Translations under genes and position numbers: made by a program
Assembly: GCA_038523925.1 (NCBI GenBank)
Contig: JBCBIY010000001.1
Location: forward strand, 310,001 to 374,000
Direction of reading: 5' to 3'
Source: JBCBWG01 sp038523925
GTDB taxonomy: Bacteria > Pseudomonadota > Alphaproteobacteria > Rhizobiales > Hyphomicrobiaceae
Length of the DNA stretch: 64,000 nt
The notes under the pieces: generated by a model
Seen by the model: the letters and a program-made list of their open reading frames with translations, nothing else
Databases searched by the model: none
What the model was told of the DNA's origin: nothing
Part shown: positions 54,296 to 64,000 of the stretch, one piece after another
How positions within the stretch are numbered: position 1 is the stretch's first letter
Layout: each line of letters starts with the position of its first letter

Positions 54296-57200
54296 ATGAG
54301 TGACGTTCGTCCGGCTGCATCCGCCCAGAAGGCTGCCACTGGTTCTGAAGCTGTGGAAAGCACAGCTGTAGCGCCAGCGACGCGGCTTTCGACTGCAGAC
54401 CTCCTCGTGCTCGCTAAAAGCTCGGAGACGGAAGTTGTCATTCTCGACGATGGCCGTCTCGCGCTCAAACTGCAGAACGGCCTGCTCCTGCCGCTTGAGA
54501 ATACGCGCCAAATCGTCTCCGACTTCGCCGAACAGTCGACCGACCTGCTCGATGTGCTCGCAACGTCGCCCGAGCTGCTTGCCTCGGTCATTCGCGTGGC
54601 CAAGGGTGAGGCCCCCTACAACAGCATCTTCTCGGACCTTGCAGATGCCGTCGCCGCGCTCTCTGGGCCGAATGTTGCGCAGCCGGACACGGACGAGAAG
54701 ACGGACGGCGACGCTGGCGCCCCGACGGCCGGGTCCGGCGAGCCGGATGCGGATGAGAAGACGGACGGCGACGCTGGCGCTCCGACGGCCGGATCCGGTG
54801 AGCCGGATGCGCGCGCCGTTTCAACACCGTCGCTAGGAGACGGGCAGGCGGGAACGCTCAATGGCGGCGGTATCTCGTTTGCCGGCCAGTCACGCCGCGA
54901 TGATACCCGGCTGGGCAAAGATGACCTGCCACACGGAGAGGCAGGCTCTTCGGGCGAACTTGTCCAGACCGGCGTTGGCACGCCGATCAAGCACCTCGTT
55001 GGCCTGACGGACGAAGAGCGCGGGCTGCGCAATGGCGAGCGCGCGACCGAGACCCGCACGGCGCACGTCGACGGCAACCCGGCAGGCGTCGGCAGCTCGA
55101 TCCGCCACCTCGGCGTGCTCGGCAACACAGAATACTACCGCTCGACCGACGAGCCCGTCACCGACACAGCCGTCCCCGGCACGTTCTTCCCAATCATCAT
55201 TCCGAACCCGTTCAATGCCTCGGCGACGGAAGACACGCCCGCAACCGGACAGCTCTACGACGTCGGCCAGGTGATCATCCCGATCACGACGTATTCGACC
55301 AACCTGCCAGCCGGCACGGGCGCATTCACGATCAATCCCGACGGGACCTACACATACGTGCCGGCCGCCCACGTCTCGGGCCCGGTGTCGTTCGAACTCA
55401 CCTACACGGATCCGCGCGACGGCAAGGTCCAGACGATCGACGTCAACATCGATGTTGGTGCTGTGGCCGATCCAGCCGACGTGACAGGCAGCGCAACGGG
55501 CAAGGAAGACACGCCCATCCCGTTTGCGATCAACGTCGCCTCGCCGGACCAGGACGGCTCGGAGCGCGTCGAGACGGTCAAGGTCTCCAACATTCCGGCC
55601 GGCGCAACGGTCACGTGGCCGGCGACCTACAACAGCGTCATCACGACGAACGCCGACGGCACGCTCTCGTTCAACGGCACGGAAGCTGAGATCCAGGCCG
55701 CGTTGCAGAACCTGACGATTGATCCGCCGAAGGATTTTTCAGGCGACATCACCCTCAACGTCGAAGTGACGACGGTTGAGAACAATGCAGACCCGTCGCT
55801 GCCTGGCTTTAATGACCGCAACACGGTGACCAAGCCGTTCGTCATCTCGGTGACGCCGGTCGTCGATAATCCGGCGATCACGGGCGCGGCGGAAGTCGTT
55901 GAGGACCAAACCGTCGACTTCGGCAAAGAGATCGACATCGAGGCGCTTGACGCGACCGATGGCTCCGAAGGCATCACGAAGATCGAGCTTGGCGGCATTC
56001 CGCAGGATGCGACCGTCACGTTTTCCGCTGAGCCGGGCGTTTCGGTGACGTCGTCGACCGTTGGTGGCGTGACGACTTACACAATCGAAGCGACCAACCC
56101 GAACGCCGGCAAGCTCGCCAACGATGCGGCCATCCGCAAGACGCTCGAGAGCTTCAAGCTGACGCCGCCGGAGGACTCCGACAAGAACATCGACGTCAGC
56201 GTCACGGTCACGAAGGACGACAGCGGCGTCACTGACACGTCAACGGGCACGCTGCCGATCAAGGTCAAGGCAGACGTCGATGGTGCTGTTATTGCCGGGC
56301 AGGCAAGCGGCAATGAAGACGCAGACATCGGGCTGCCGATCGAAGCAAGCCTGACCGACGACGATGGATCGGAGACGTACGACTGGGCCGAAATCACGGT
56401 GCCGTCCGGCGTCACGCTGATCGTACCGCCGACGCTGCCAAACGGCATCACCCAGTCGAACGTTGGTGGTGTGCCCCGCTTTACGCCGGGCGCCGGCACG
56501 ACGCCTCAGCAGTTCGAGGATTTCCTGAAGAACGATCTGAAGGTGAAGGCGCCGGCCGACAGCAACACCGACTTTGACGTCGGCGTCAAAATCAGCGTGA
56601 CCGAGACCAACCTCGACGTGAACGGCGAGGTGCAGACCGCAACGAAGGCCGTGACGGCCAACATTCCTGTGAAGGTCGCGCCGGTTGCGGACCTGCCTGT
56701 GATCGGCGGCTCAAGCGTCGCCGATGAAGACCAGGGCGAGGTCAAGTTCGGTGAACAGATCACGATCACGCAGAACGACACGGACGGGTCTGAGCAGATT
56801 TCAGAGATCGTGCTTGGCGGGTTTCCGTCGGGTGTTGTTGCGACGTTTACGAAGGCCGATCCGGCAGTCAGCGTTGTCTACGATGCAACGGCCGGGACGT
56901 ACACGATCTCAGGCGGGACCGATCAACAGATCCGCGACACGCTCAAGAGCTTCAAGCTCGACCTGTCGCAAACGGCGTATGACCACAACGCTGATGACAT
57001 TGACCTCTCGGTGAAGGTGACCAAGACCGATAAGGACGACACGTCGACCGCGACGGACAGTGCCTCGATTACCGGAAGCCACAAGATCACGATCAACGCG
57101 GTTGCGGATGCGCCGACGGTTGCAGGCGACACGAAGACGACGCCTGAAGACACGAAGGTTCAACTGACGAACCTTGCAGCCGGCCTCGTCGACACCGATG

Positions 57201-60200
57201 GCTCGGAGACGCTGTCGCTGCAGATCACGGGCGTGGATAAAGACGCCAAGTTGCTCGACGAGAACGGCGCTGAGTATCCGTTTGTCACCGTCGGCTCAGG
57301 CGCGGGCCAGACGAAGACCTACACGATCCCGAACTCGGCGATCAGCAACACGGGCGCTGATAAGGTCTGGTTCGAGCCGCCGGCCGATGCGAACGGGACG
57401 TTCGGCGGCATGAAGATCGTCGCGACTGCAACTGAAGGGGCGGTCGCTGGCGAGAGCACAGCCGATGACGTGGCAACCAACAGCGCCGACATCACCGTGA
57501 CGGTGACGCCGGTCGTCGATCCCCCTGTGATCAGCGGCGCAAGCTCGGTCGACGAAGACGACGAGGTCGCCTTCGGCGGCAACATCGGGATCACGAACCC
57601 GGATTCAACTGACGGTTCCGAAGGCATCACCAAGATCGTTCTTGGCGACATCCCGTCGGATGCGACGGTGACGTTCGGGACGGTTGCCGGCGCGACGGTG
57701 ACGTCGACGACGACTGCGGGCGTGACGACTTACACAATCGAGGCGACCGATCCGAACGCGTCACCCGCGGTCAAGGACGCTGCGATCCGCGCGCTGCTTG
57801 CGACTGCAAAGCTGACGCCGCCGGAACACACGGACGATGAGATCACCGTCGCGGTTGCGGTCACGAAGGTTGACGAGAACCAGGCGGGCGGCGCCGACGC
57901 GACGACAACGACGTCCGGCACGCATGCGATCACGGTCGCAGCCGTCGTCGATGGCGCAACGCTCACAGGCACGGCAAGCGGCGATGAAGACCAGCCGATC
58001 GACCTCGCGCTGACAGCCGACCTGATCGATGATGACGGGACGGAGGTCTACACCTACGCTGACGTGACACCGCCAAGCGGCGTGTCGCTGATCTTCCCCG
58101 CCACACTGCCGAACGGCATCACGGTTGAGACCATCACCGGCGGGCATCGGTTCAAGCCAGGCGCTGCGACGACGCCTGCGCAGTTCGAGGCGTTCCTGGC
58201 GAACGACCTGCAGGTCAAGGCCGACACCACCCACGACGCTGACGATTACGACGTCGATGTTACGATCCGCGTCACCGAGACGGCATCCAACGGCAACCAG
58301 CTCACGGGCCCTGCGGCCAAGGACGTGACGACGACGGTCAACGTCAAAGTGAACGCGATCGCCGACCCGCCGACCGTGGCCGGCGACACCAAAACGACGG
58401 ACGAAGACACCACCGTCCAACTGACGAACCTGTCGGGCGCACTTGTCGATACCGACACATCCGAGACGCTGACGTACGAGATCTCAGGGATCGACAAGGA
58501 TGCGCAACTCCTGAACGGGGCAACGGGCACCGAATACAGCTTCGTGCTCACCGGTCCCGCAGGCAACCAGACCAAGACCTACACAATCCCGGCCACCGCC
58601 ATCAAAACCGGCAACACCCCAGACGACGTCTGGTTCAAGCCGCCGGCGCAGGAGCACGGCACGTTCACGGGTACGATTAAGGCCATCGCGACCGAGACGG
58701 CCGTTGCAGGCGAAAACACGTCGGACGACGTCGCGAGCACAACCGCGCCGATCACGATTACCGTCAACCCGGTCGTGGACCCGGCGACTATCGGTACGGG
58801 CAGCTCGGTGACCATCGAGGACACCGAGTTCGCGCTTGGCGACAACCTCGACATCGATGTCGCCGACAAGGACAACTCGCAGACGATCAAAGTCTCGCTA
58901 ACCAACGTGTTGGCCGAAGGCACGCCGACCTACACCGCCGACCCCGCCGTCAGCGTCGTCCAATCGGGCACGACGTGGACGTTTGACGGCCCGACGACCA
59001 ACATCCTCGCGCTGATCGAGAGCTTCAAGGTGACGCCGCCGAAGGATACCGACGGCAACTATGACATCGGCATCTCAGTCGTCACGACGGATGCGAACGG
59101 GCAGAGCGCGACGACCAACGGAACCCACCGCGTGACGGTCAAAGCCGATGCAGACGCGCCGAGCTTGTCCATCACAGGCGCAGGCGACGAAGACACGTTC
59201 ATCAAAACGCCGATCACGACGGCGGTGACCGACACCGATGGGACGGAGGAGATCACCAAAGTCGAGGTCTCAGGCATCCCGACGGAGACGGCCGGGCAGG
59301 GCGATGCGTCGTCTGATCCGGGCGCGCAGGTCCGCTTCGTGAACGGTGCGGGGACGCAAACGGTCGCCGGCAACTTCAACGGCACCTTCTCCGGCCAGGA
59401 CGCGTCCGGCAACGCCTTTACGGTTACAGGCGATGGCTCCGGGAAGCTGACGTTTACCGGCACGGACGCAGGTATTCGCGCGGCAGTTGCCTCGCTGGAG
59501 ATCAAGCGCGGCGATCACGTCGGTGATGACTTCACGTTGTCCGTTGCTGCGACGGCGACTGAGACGACGCCGACCACCTCGACGACCAGCGGCGATCCAG
59601 ACAACCCAGGCGGCGAGATCGAAACCGCCAGCCGGACGACAACGGCAACCCATACGGTCGATGTGAAGCCGGTCATCGATGGCGCGCGCGCTTTCGCCAG
59701 CGATTTGTCTGGCGATGAAGACCAGCCGATCAAGCTCAACACGAACGGCTTCCGGCACGAACTCGTCGACAACGATGGCTCGCAGGTTGTCTATTACTAC
59801 ATCACCGGGCTCGAGAACGGCGGGCGCATTACCAATGCCGCCGGACAGCGGATCGGCACAAAGATCGGCACCAACGCCAACGGCACGTATCGCCTGACCG
59901 AAGCCGAGTTCGCCGAGGCGCACTTCGATCCGGATCAGAACCGGCACACCGATACATCCGGCGAACCTGGCTCGCGAGCGCCGTACGAGCTGACGTTCCA
60001 AGTCGTCACGGATGAATCCGAAAACATCGACGTCAACAACCTGCCGGCAAATCCGACAGACTGGCCGGCAGCCGGCCGCGCGAGCGTCGACTTCAAGGTC
60101 GAGACAAGCCCGACGCCAGACGGTGTGCGGTTCCAAGCCAAGGACACCGAGTTCAACGAAGACACGATCGCGGAGTTCGGCAAGGACATCCTCTTCAATG

Positions 60201-63200
60201 GCAGCACGAGCACGAACCTGTTCGCCAAGCGCGATAACGACGGCTCGGAAGAAGTGACGGAAGTCCGCCTGGAGCTGAACAGTCTGCCCACGGGCTGGTT
60301 GGTCCAGTATGACGGGACAACCACGTTCCCGGCGAACGTGAGTGAATCGGGCGGAATCTACACGATCACCGGCACGGGCAGCACCGTGGCTGATCGTGAG
60401 GCCTCGATCCGCGCGACACTCGACAAGTTCCAGTTGAAACCGGCCGAGCACTCCGACGAGAACGTCGATGTGCGCGTGCGCGTTGTGACCAAGGATCAGG
60501 TCGACAACGAGTTCAACACGGCCGCGAACGGCAACGAAGACAACGACACCCGCACCAACACGCGGACGCACAAGATCATCACGAAGGCCGTCGCCGACGC
60601 GCCGGAGGTCACTGCAGGCTTCACGATCAACGGCAGCGAAGGCGCGCCGATCTTCCTGACGTCGAATGGCGCGCAGAACGGGACGAAGATCCAGGTTTCA
60701 AAGAGCGACGACACGAACGGCGGTACGGCGAGCGCGACCGAGGGGCCGGAAGTGCTTTCGGTCGAGATCTCGGGCTTCCCGCTCAACACGACGCTCATCG
60801 GCGACACCAGTGGTGGCGGCGCGCTCGCGAAGGCCGGTAACACCGCCTACAAAATCACAGGGACGGAAGCGCAGATCCAGGCGATCCTCGATAGCCTTCA
60901 GGTGACCTACCAGGATTTCTCCGGCACGGTCACGCTGACTGTGAAGGCGATCTCGACCGAGACCGCCACGGGCAGCGGAGAGATCGCGCAGGAGACCGCC
61001 GAAGACGTTGCCCAGATCGAGATGACCGTCGGCCCTGTTGCGGACGAACCGACCGTCAAGGGCAACGCAATCGGCACCGAAGATTCGCGGATCTCGATCC
61101 CGATCGCAGTGACGCTTGGCGACAAGGACGGCTCCGAATCCTACAAGATGCAGATCACGAATGTGCCGGATGGCGGTGATCTGTACGTTGGCGCGACCAA
61201 GCTTACGCCGATCTCCGGCACTGGCGCTGGGCGCGTCTACGAGTTGACGCCGGCGCAGGTGCAGAACCTGTCGATCCAGCCGCCGGAGCATTACTCCTCC
61301 GCGCAGCAGGGCGACATTCAGCTGAGCGCAACAACAATTGTCACGGATACCGACGGCACCAATACCGACACCCAATCGTTCGGCCCGACCACGATCCCGG
61401 TCATCGTCACCGGCGTGGCGGACAAACCGAACGTCAACCCGGTCTCGATCACTGAGGAAGAGGATGAACCCATTGAGCTCGGCGATGCGATCGTCGCGAG
61501 CCTCGGCGGCAACCTCAATAGCGCGCTCGTCGACCAGGATGGGTCTGAAAGCCTGTCGTTCGTGATCAAGCTGCCGGCGGGCACGATCCCGTCAAAGGGC
61601 ACCTACATCGGTGGCGGCAACTGGCAGGTGGATGCTGCCGACGTTCCAGGCCTCACGATCCCAACGAAACCCGACTTCTCAGGCGACCTCGTCAGCGCGA
61701 CCGGCATGTCGGTGCGCGCGGTCACGCAGGAGAAGGACGGCGACGACAACTTCTCAGAAGTTGATCTGACGATTACCATCACGCCGAAGGCGGACGGCGA
61801 TGGCTTCTCGTCATGGACGCCTGACAGGACCGTCACCGAAGACAACGACATCTCGCTTGCCTCCATCGCAAATCACACGTCAGCGGACGCGGATGGGTCT
61901 GAAAGCGTGGTTGAGTACCGCATCGAGTTGAAGGACCTGATCGCGGACGCTGAGATTGGTGCTGTGACGCCAAACCTTGGCGACTTCCTCGCCAACCATG
62001 TGACTGGCACGTACACAATGGACGGCACGACGATGGTCGTGCAGGCCGCAAACATCAGCGGGATTACGTTCAAGAAGGAAGCCTTCAAGGATTCAAACGT
62101 CGACTTCGGCCTGCCGGTCGACGCGATCGTTGAAGATGGCCCCGGCGGTCCACGGACGACGGAGACCACGTCGTTCGACGTCAACCTTGTCGGCGACGCG
62201 GACGAACCGACGGTGTTCATCAACGCGACGTCAGGCCAGTCGGGCGTTGCGTTTGATCTCGACCTTGGCGGCGACAACACGGACACGGACTCCGATCTCG
62301 GGCGCACAGAGTCAGAAGGTGAGATCTATTACATCTTGAATGCGACGTCGCAGTCCACGCCATTCCCGTACGGGCTCGTCGACAGCAGCGGCGATGCGAT
62401 TGGTCTCCAGATCGCGCCTAATTCCTACTACCTGACGAAGGCCGAGATCGACGACGTCAAATTGCTGACGAACGTTCCGGGCGGCGGCACGATCGACTTC
62501 AGCTTGACCACAGTTGTCGTCGAGAATGATGGCGATCTCGCGCAGAAGACGACGGACCAGGACGTCACGATTACTGTTACCGCAAACCCGAACGGGCCCA
62601 CCCAGACACCGCCCCAGCCGCCGACGCTGACGATCAACCCGTCGAATGGCAACGAGGGCGCGAGCGTCACGCTTGACGTGACGGCCGCCCCGCAGGCGGG
62701 TGACCCGACTGATCCGTCGGTCGCCGTCATCATCTCAGCGCCGCCGGCGGGGATCACGATCACCAACGGTGTTCTGAACCCGCTGACGGGCGAGTACATT
62801 GTGCCGAGCGGCCAGGCCCAGGTCTCAGCGCCGGCCGACTTCTCGGGTGATGTTACGCTTCAGGTCCGCGCGGTCGCGACCGGCAAGAACCTTGCGACGA
62901 CGACCGTCGGACCGCAGCCCGCAATCGTCAATTTTGATCCGGTTGCCGATGGTCCGTCCATCACGGCGAACCCGACAGATCAGAACGAAGATACCGACGT
63001 ACCGCTCAACCTGACGATCGCGGCGCGGGACACCGACGCGACGCCGGAGACCGTCGACAATGCGGTGTTCATCAAGCCCGCCGAAGGCACGCTTGTTAAC
63101 GCTGCCGGGACGGCGATCGGGACCCTTCTGACGAGCGGCCCCAACGCGGGCTTCTATCAGCTCACCAAGGCAGAGGCTGAAGGTGCTCGGTTGCGGCCGG

Positions 63201-64000
63201 TCAGCGGCAAGCATGGATCAGTCACAGTTGAAGTCAAAGCGTCGACGACGGAGCCGACAGACAACGCCGACGGCGATCACACCCAGACGACGACGGAGAC
63301 GTTCACCGTCAACATCGAGGCGGTGGCTGACATCCCGAACGTGACGGTGCCGGCAACGCCGATCACGGGCGATGAGGACACAGACATTGAGATCACCGGT
63401 CTGTCGGTGGCGTCTGCTGACCCGGACACTTCGGAGGTCGTATCAGCGCGCATCGTTGGCGTCCCCGATGGGACCAAGTTCTCGGCGGGCTCGAACAACG
63501 GTGATGGTAGCTGGACCATTCCGGTCGCGAGCCTCGCAGGGCTCAAGATCACGCCACCGACCAACTACTCAGGGACGATGACGCTGACGCTGCAGGCATT
63601 CGCGCTGGAGCTGTCGAACGGTGACGTCGCTGAGACGCCGCTGACCGCAAACCAGTTCCAGGTCGAAGTGGCCCCGGTCGCAGATAGCGTGAAGATCCTC
63701 GCCAAGGATGCGACGGTCGACGCGAACGCGTTTGCCGAGCTCGACTTCAACGTCCGCGCGGATGATGAAACCGGCACGACCGCCGGCGAGAACCCGGCCG
63801 AGACTGTGCGCATCACGTTCACCAGTGTCCCTGACACGGCAGAGATCTGGGCTCTGGGCGGCGGCACGGTGACGGACCAGGGCAACGGGACCTGGCAGTT
63901 CGAGGGCACGGAAGCGCAGTCCAATGCACTTGCGATCTCACCTGGGGATCAGACACCGACCGGTCTTCACCTGATCGGAATGTCGGTCGTCACGGTCGAC
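54296..64000 (+). CDS. Giant repetitive surface or secreted protein (cadherin/Ig-like tandem repeats), 5' part
   Basis: One frame stays open from the ATG at 54296 to the window end: at least 3235 residues, stop not seen. The N-terminal about 125 residues (STADLLVLAKSSETEVVILD, LLLPLENTRQIVSDF) look like the short retention or prefix domain of large type I-secreted adhesins. A tandem linker repeat follows (54680-54811), then from about residue 330 many beta-sandwich modules of 105-150 residues with recurring D.DGSE and VADxP motifs, as in tandem-95 or LapA-like proteins. The protein is very acidic, and I noticed no cysteine. The export signal of such proteins is C-terminal and outside the window. 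No Thr/Pro-Ala-Ala-Gly LapG cleavage site was clear. Confidence 0.85.
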   Translation, partial: MSDVRPAASAQKAATGSEAVESTAVAPATRLSTADLLVLAKSSETEVVILDDGRLALKLQNGLLLPLENTRQIVSDFAEQSTDLLDVLATSPELLASVIRVAKGEAPYNSIFSDLADAVAALSGPNVAQPDTDEKTDGDAGAPTAGSGEPDADEKTDGDAGAPTAGSGEPDARAVSTPSLGDGQAGTLNGGGISFAGQSRRDDTRLGKDDLPHGEAGSSGELVQTGVGTPIKHLVGLTDEERGLRNGERATETRTAHVDGNPAGVGSSIRHLGVLGNTEYYRSTDEPVTDTAVPGTFFPIIIPNPFNASATEDTPATGQLYDVGQVIIPITTYSTNLPAGTGAFTINPDGTYTYVPAAHVSGPVSFELTYTDPRDGKVQTIDVNIDVGAVADPADVTGSATGKEDTPIPFAINVASPDQDGSERVETVKVSNIPAGATVTWPATYNSVITTNADGTLSFNGTEAEIQAALQNLTIDPPKDFSGDITLNVEVTTVENNADPSLPGFNDRNTVTKPFVISVTPVVDNPAITGAAEVVEDQTVDFGKEIDIEALDATDGSEGITKIELGGIPQDATVTFSAEPGVSVTSSTVGGVTTYTIEATNPNAGKLANDAAIRKTLESFKLTPPEDSDKNIDVSVTVTKDDSGVTDTSTGTLPIKVKADVDGAVIAGQASGNEDADIGLPIEASLTDDDGSETYDWAEITVPSGVTLIVPPTLPNGITQSNVGGVPRFTPGAGTTPQQFEDFLKNDLKVKAPADSNTDFDVGVKISVTETNLDVNGEVQTATKAVTANIPVKVAPVADLPVIGGSSVADEDQGEVKFGEQITITQNDTDGSEQISEIVLGGFPSGVVATFTKADPAVSVVYDATAGTYTISGGTDQQIRDTLKSFKLDLSQTAYDHNADDIDLSVKVTKTDKDDTSTATDSASITGSHKITINAVADAPTVAGDTKTTPEDTKVQLTNLAAGLVDTDGSETLSLQITGVDKDAKLLDENGAEYPFVTVGSGAGQTKTYTIPNSAISNTGADKVWFEPPADANGTFGGMKIVATATEGAVAGESTADDVATNSADITVTVTPVVDPPVISGASSVDEDDEVAFGGNIGITNPDSTDGSEGITKIVLGDIPSDATVTFGTVAGATVTSTTTAGVTTYTIEATDPNASPAVKDAAIRALLATAKLTPPEHTDDEITVAVAVTKVDENQAGGADATTTTSGTHAITVAAVVDGATLTGTASGDEDQPIDLALTADLIDDDGTEVYTYADVTPPSGVSLIFPATLPNGITVETITGGHRFKPGAATTPAQFEAFLANDLQVKADTTHDADDYDVDVTIRVTETASNGNQLTGPAAKDVTTTVNVKVNAIADPPTVAGDTKTTDEDTTVQLTNLSGALVDTDTSETLTYEISGIDKDAQLLNGATGTEYSFVLTGPAGNQTKTYTIPATAIKTGNTPDDVWFKPPAQEHGTFTGTIKAIATETAVAGENTSDDVASTTAPITITVNPVVDPATIGTGSSVTIEDTEFALGDNLDIDVADKDNSQTIKVSLTNVLAEGTPTYTADPAVSVVQSGTTWTFDGPTTNILALIESFKVTPPKDTDGNYDIGISVVTTDANGQSATTNGTHRVTVKADADAPSLSITGAGDEDTFIKTPITTAVTDTDGTEEITKVEVSGIPTETAGQGDASSDPGAQVRFVNGAGTQTVAGNFNGTFSGQDASGNAFTVTGDGSGKLTFTGTDAGIRAAVASLEIKRGDHVGDDFTLSVAATATETTPTTSTTSGDPDNPGGEIETASRTTTATHTVDVKPVIDGARAFASDLSGDEDQPIKLNTNGFRHELVDNDGSQVVYYYITGLENGGRITNAAGQRIGTKIGTNANGTYRLTEAEFAEAHFDPDQNRHTDTSGEPGSRAPYELTFQVVTDESENIDVNNLPANPTDWPAAGRASVDFKVETSPTPDGVRFQAKDTEFNEDTIAEFGKDILFNGSTSTNLFAKRDNDGSEEVTEVRLELNSLPTGWLVQYDGTTTFPANVSESGGIYTITGTGSTVADREASIRATLDKFQLKPAEHSDENVDVRVRVVTKDQVDNEFNTAANGNEDNDTRTNTRTHKIITKAVADAPEVTAGFTINGSEGAPIFLTSNGAQNGTKIQVSKSDDTNGGTASATEGPEVLSVEISGFPLNTTLIGDTSGGGALAKAGNTAYKITGTEAQIQAILDSLQVTYQDFSGTVTLTVKAISTETATGSGEIAQETAEDVAQIEMTVGPVADEPTVKGNAIGTEDSRISIPIAVTLGDKDGSESYKMQITNVPDGGDLYVGATKLTPISGTGAGRVYELTPAQVQNLSIQPPEHYSSAQQGDIQLSATTIVTDTDGTNTDTQSFGPTTIPVIVTGVADKPNVNPVSITEEEDEPIELGDAIVASLGGNLNSALVDQDGSESLSFVIKLPAGTIPSKGTYIGGGNWQVDAADVPGLTIPTKPDFSGDLVSATGMSVRAVTQEKDGDDNFSEVDLTITITPKADGDGFSSWTPDRTVTEDNDISLASIANHTSADADGSESVVEYRIELKDLIADAEIGAVTPNLGDFLANHVTGTYTMDGTTMVVQAANISGITFKKEAFKDSNVDFGLPVDAIVEDGPGGPRTTETTSFDVNLVGDADEPTVFINATSGQSGVAFDLDLGGDNTDTDSDLGRTESEGEIYYILNATSQSTPFPYGLVDSSGDAIGLQIAPNSYYLTKAEIDDVKLLTNVPGGGTIDFSLTTVVVENDGDLAQKTTDQDVTITVTANPNGPTQTPPQPPTLTINPSNGNEGASVTLDVTAAPQAGDPTDPSVAVIISAPPAGITITNGVLNPLTGEYIVPSGQAQVSAPADFSGDVTLQVRAVATGKNLATTTVGPQPAIVNFDPVADGPSITANPTDQNEDTDVPLNLTIAARDTDATPETVDNAVFIKPAEGTLVNAAGTAIGTLLTSGPNAGFYQLTKAEAEGARLRPVSGKHGSVTVEVKASTTEPTDNADGDHTQTTTETFTVNIEAVADIPNVTVPATPITGDEDTDIEITGLSVASADPDTSEVVSARIVGVPDGTKFSAGSNNGDGSWTIPVASLAGLKITPPTNYSGTMTLTLQAFALELSNGDVAETPLTANQFQVEVAPVADSVKILAKDATVDANAFAELDFNVRADDETGTTAGENPAETVRITFTSVPDTAEIWALGGGTVTDQGNGTWQFEGTEAQSNALAISPGDQTPTGLHLIGMSVVTVD
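54680..54811 (+). repeat. 60-bp tandem repeat in the N-terminal linker
   Basis: Two almost identical 60-bp units (54680-54739, 54740-54799) plus the first 12 bases of a third encode QPDTDEKTDGDAGAPTAGSG and EPDADEKTDGDAGAPTAGSG, then EPDA. Because the period is a multiple of three, gain or loss of units keeps the frame. Confidence 0.9.
55862..58774 (+). repeat. Higher-order duplication of modules in the giant protein
   Basis: Four distinct modules begin at 55862 (A, VDNPAITG), 56276 (B, VDGAVIAG), 56684 (C, VADLPVIGG) and 57101 (D, VADAPTVAGDTKTT). Close relatives recur at 57515 (A', VDPPVISG), 57947 (B', VDGATLTG) and 58358 (D', IADPPTVAGDTKTT). Examples: B and B' share TLPNGIT and F.PGA.TTP.QFE.FL.NDL.VKA, and D and D' share VAGDTKTT.EDT.VQLTNL. 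The C-type module is absent from the second set. Confidence 0.8.

Overview
The window is GC-rich, densely coded bacterial DNA. Its gene orders are typical of Alphaproteobacteria, most likely Hyphomicrobiales (Rhizobiales): nuoKLMN-birA-rnj-mce-DUF1467, proS-lolC-lolD ... dnaE, and gyrA ... coaD-ppi-ppi-queA-tgt. The short 448-residue ProS fits the same lineage. I assign no genus.

Layout. 1-4565: accessory metabolism. It holds the end of a TauE/SafE exporter, a minus-strand tetronate-catabolism operon (MFS transporter, otnK, otnC), a gamma-glutamylcyclotransferase-like gene and a small membrane protein. 4744-10404: the membrane arm of NADH dehydrogenase I (nuoK, L, M, N) without nuoA-J in front of it and with an unusual 406-bp spacer between nuoK and nuoL. 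10457-13627: birA, RNase J, methylmalonyl-CoA epimerase and DUF1467. 13624-16788 (minus): a GAF histidine kinase, an FUSC-type membrane protein and an exported hypothetical. 16958-27044: proS, the lipoprotein-export genes lolC and lolD, a Uma2 nuclease-fold gene, serine dehydratase, a class I amidotransferase and dnaE. 27125-31604: methyltransferase, small exported protein, CDF-like protein with lost metal ligands, PLP dehydratase, Tat-exported protein and DUF2853. 31816-35313: a fused indolepyruvate:ferredoxin oxidoreductase behind a good palindrome.

35424-37808 holds a direct-repeat family on both sides of an MFS transporter gene. It is followed by a LysM/LytM lipoprotein (NlpD-like) and a PRC-barrel protein with LEA-like 11-residue repeats, each ending at a strong minus-strand terminator. 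40686-48912 is housekeeping: gyrA (natural Gly at the quinolone position), rhodanese, coaD, two cyclophilins, queA and tgt (zinc ligands lost). 48916-53891 has a DMT exporter, tRNA-Lys(UUU), an extradiol-dioxygenase-like VOC protein, an MFS transporter and a TPR protein.

54296 to the window end is one open reading frame of at least 3235 codons. It encodes a giant repetitive, acidic surface or secreted protein made of cadherin/Ig-like modules, with a visible higher-order duplication of the module set. It is cut by the window edge. It and the repeat family are the most distinctive accessory features here. I found no CRISPR array, insertion sequence, rRNA or phage module.
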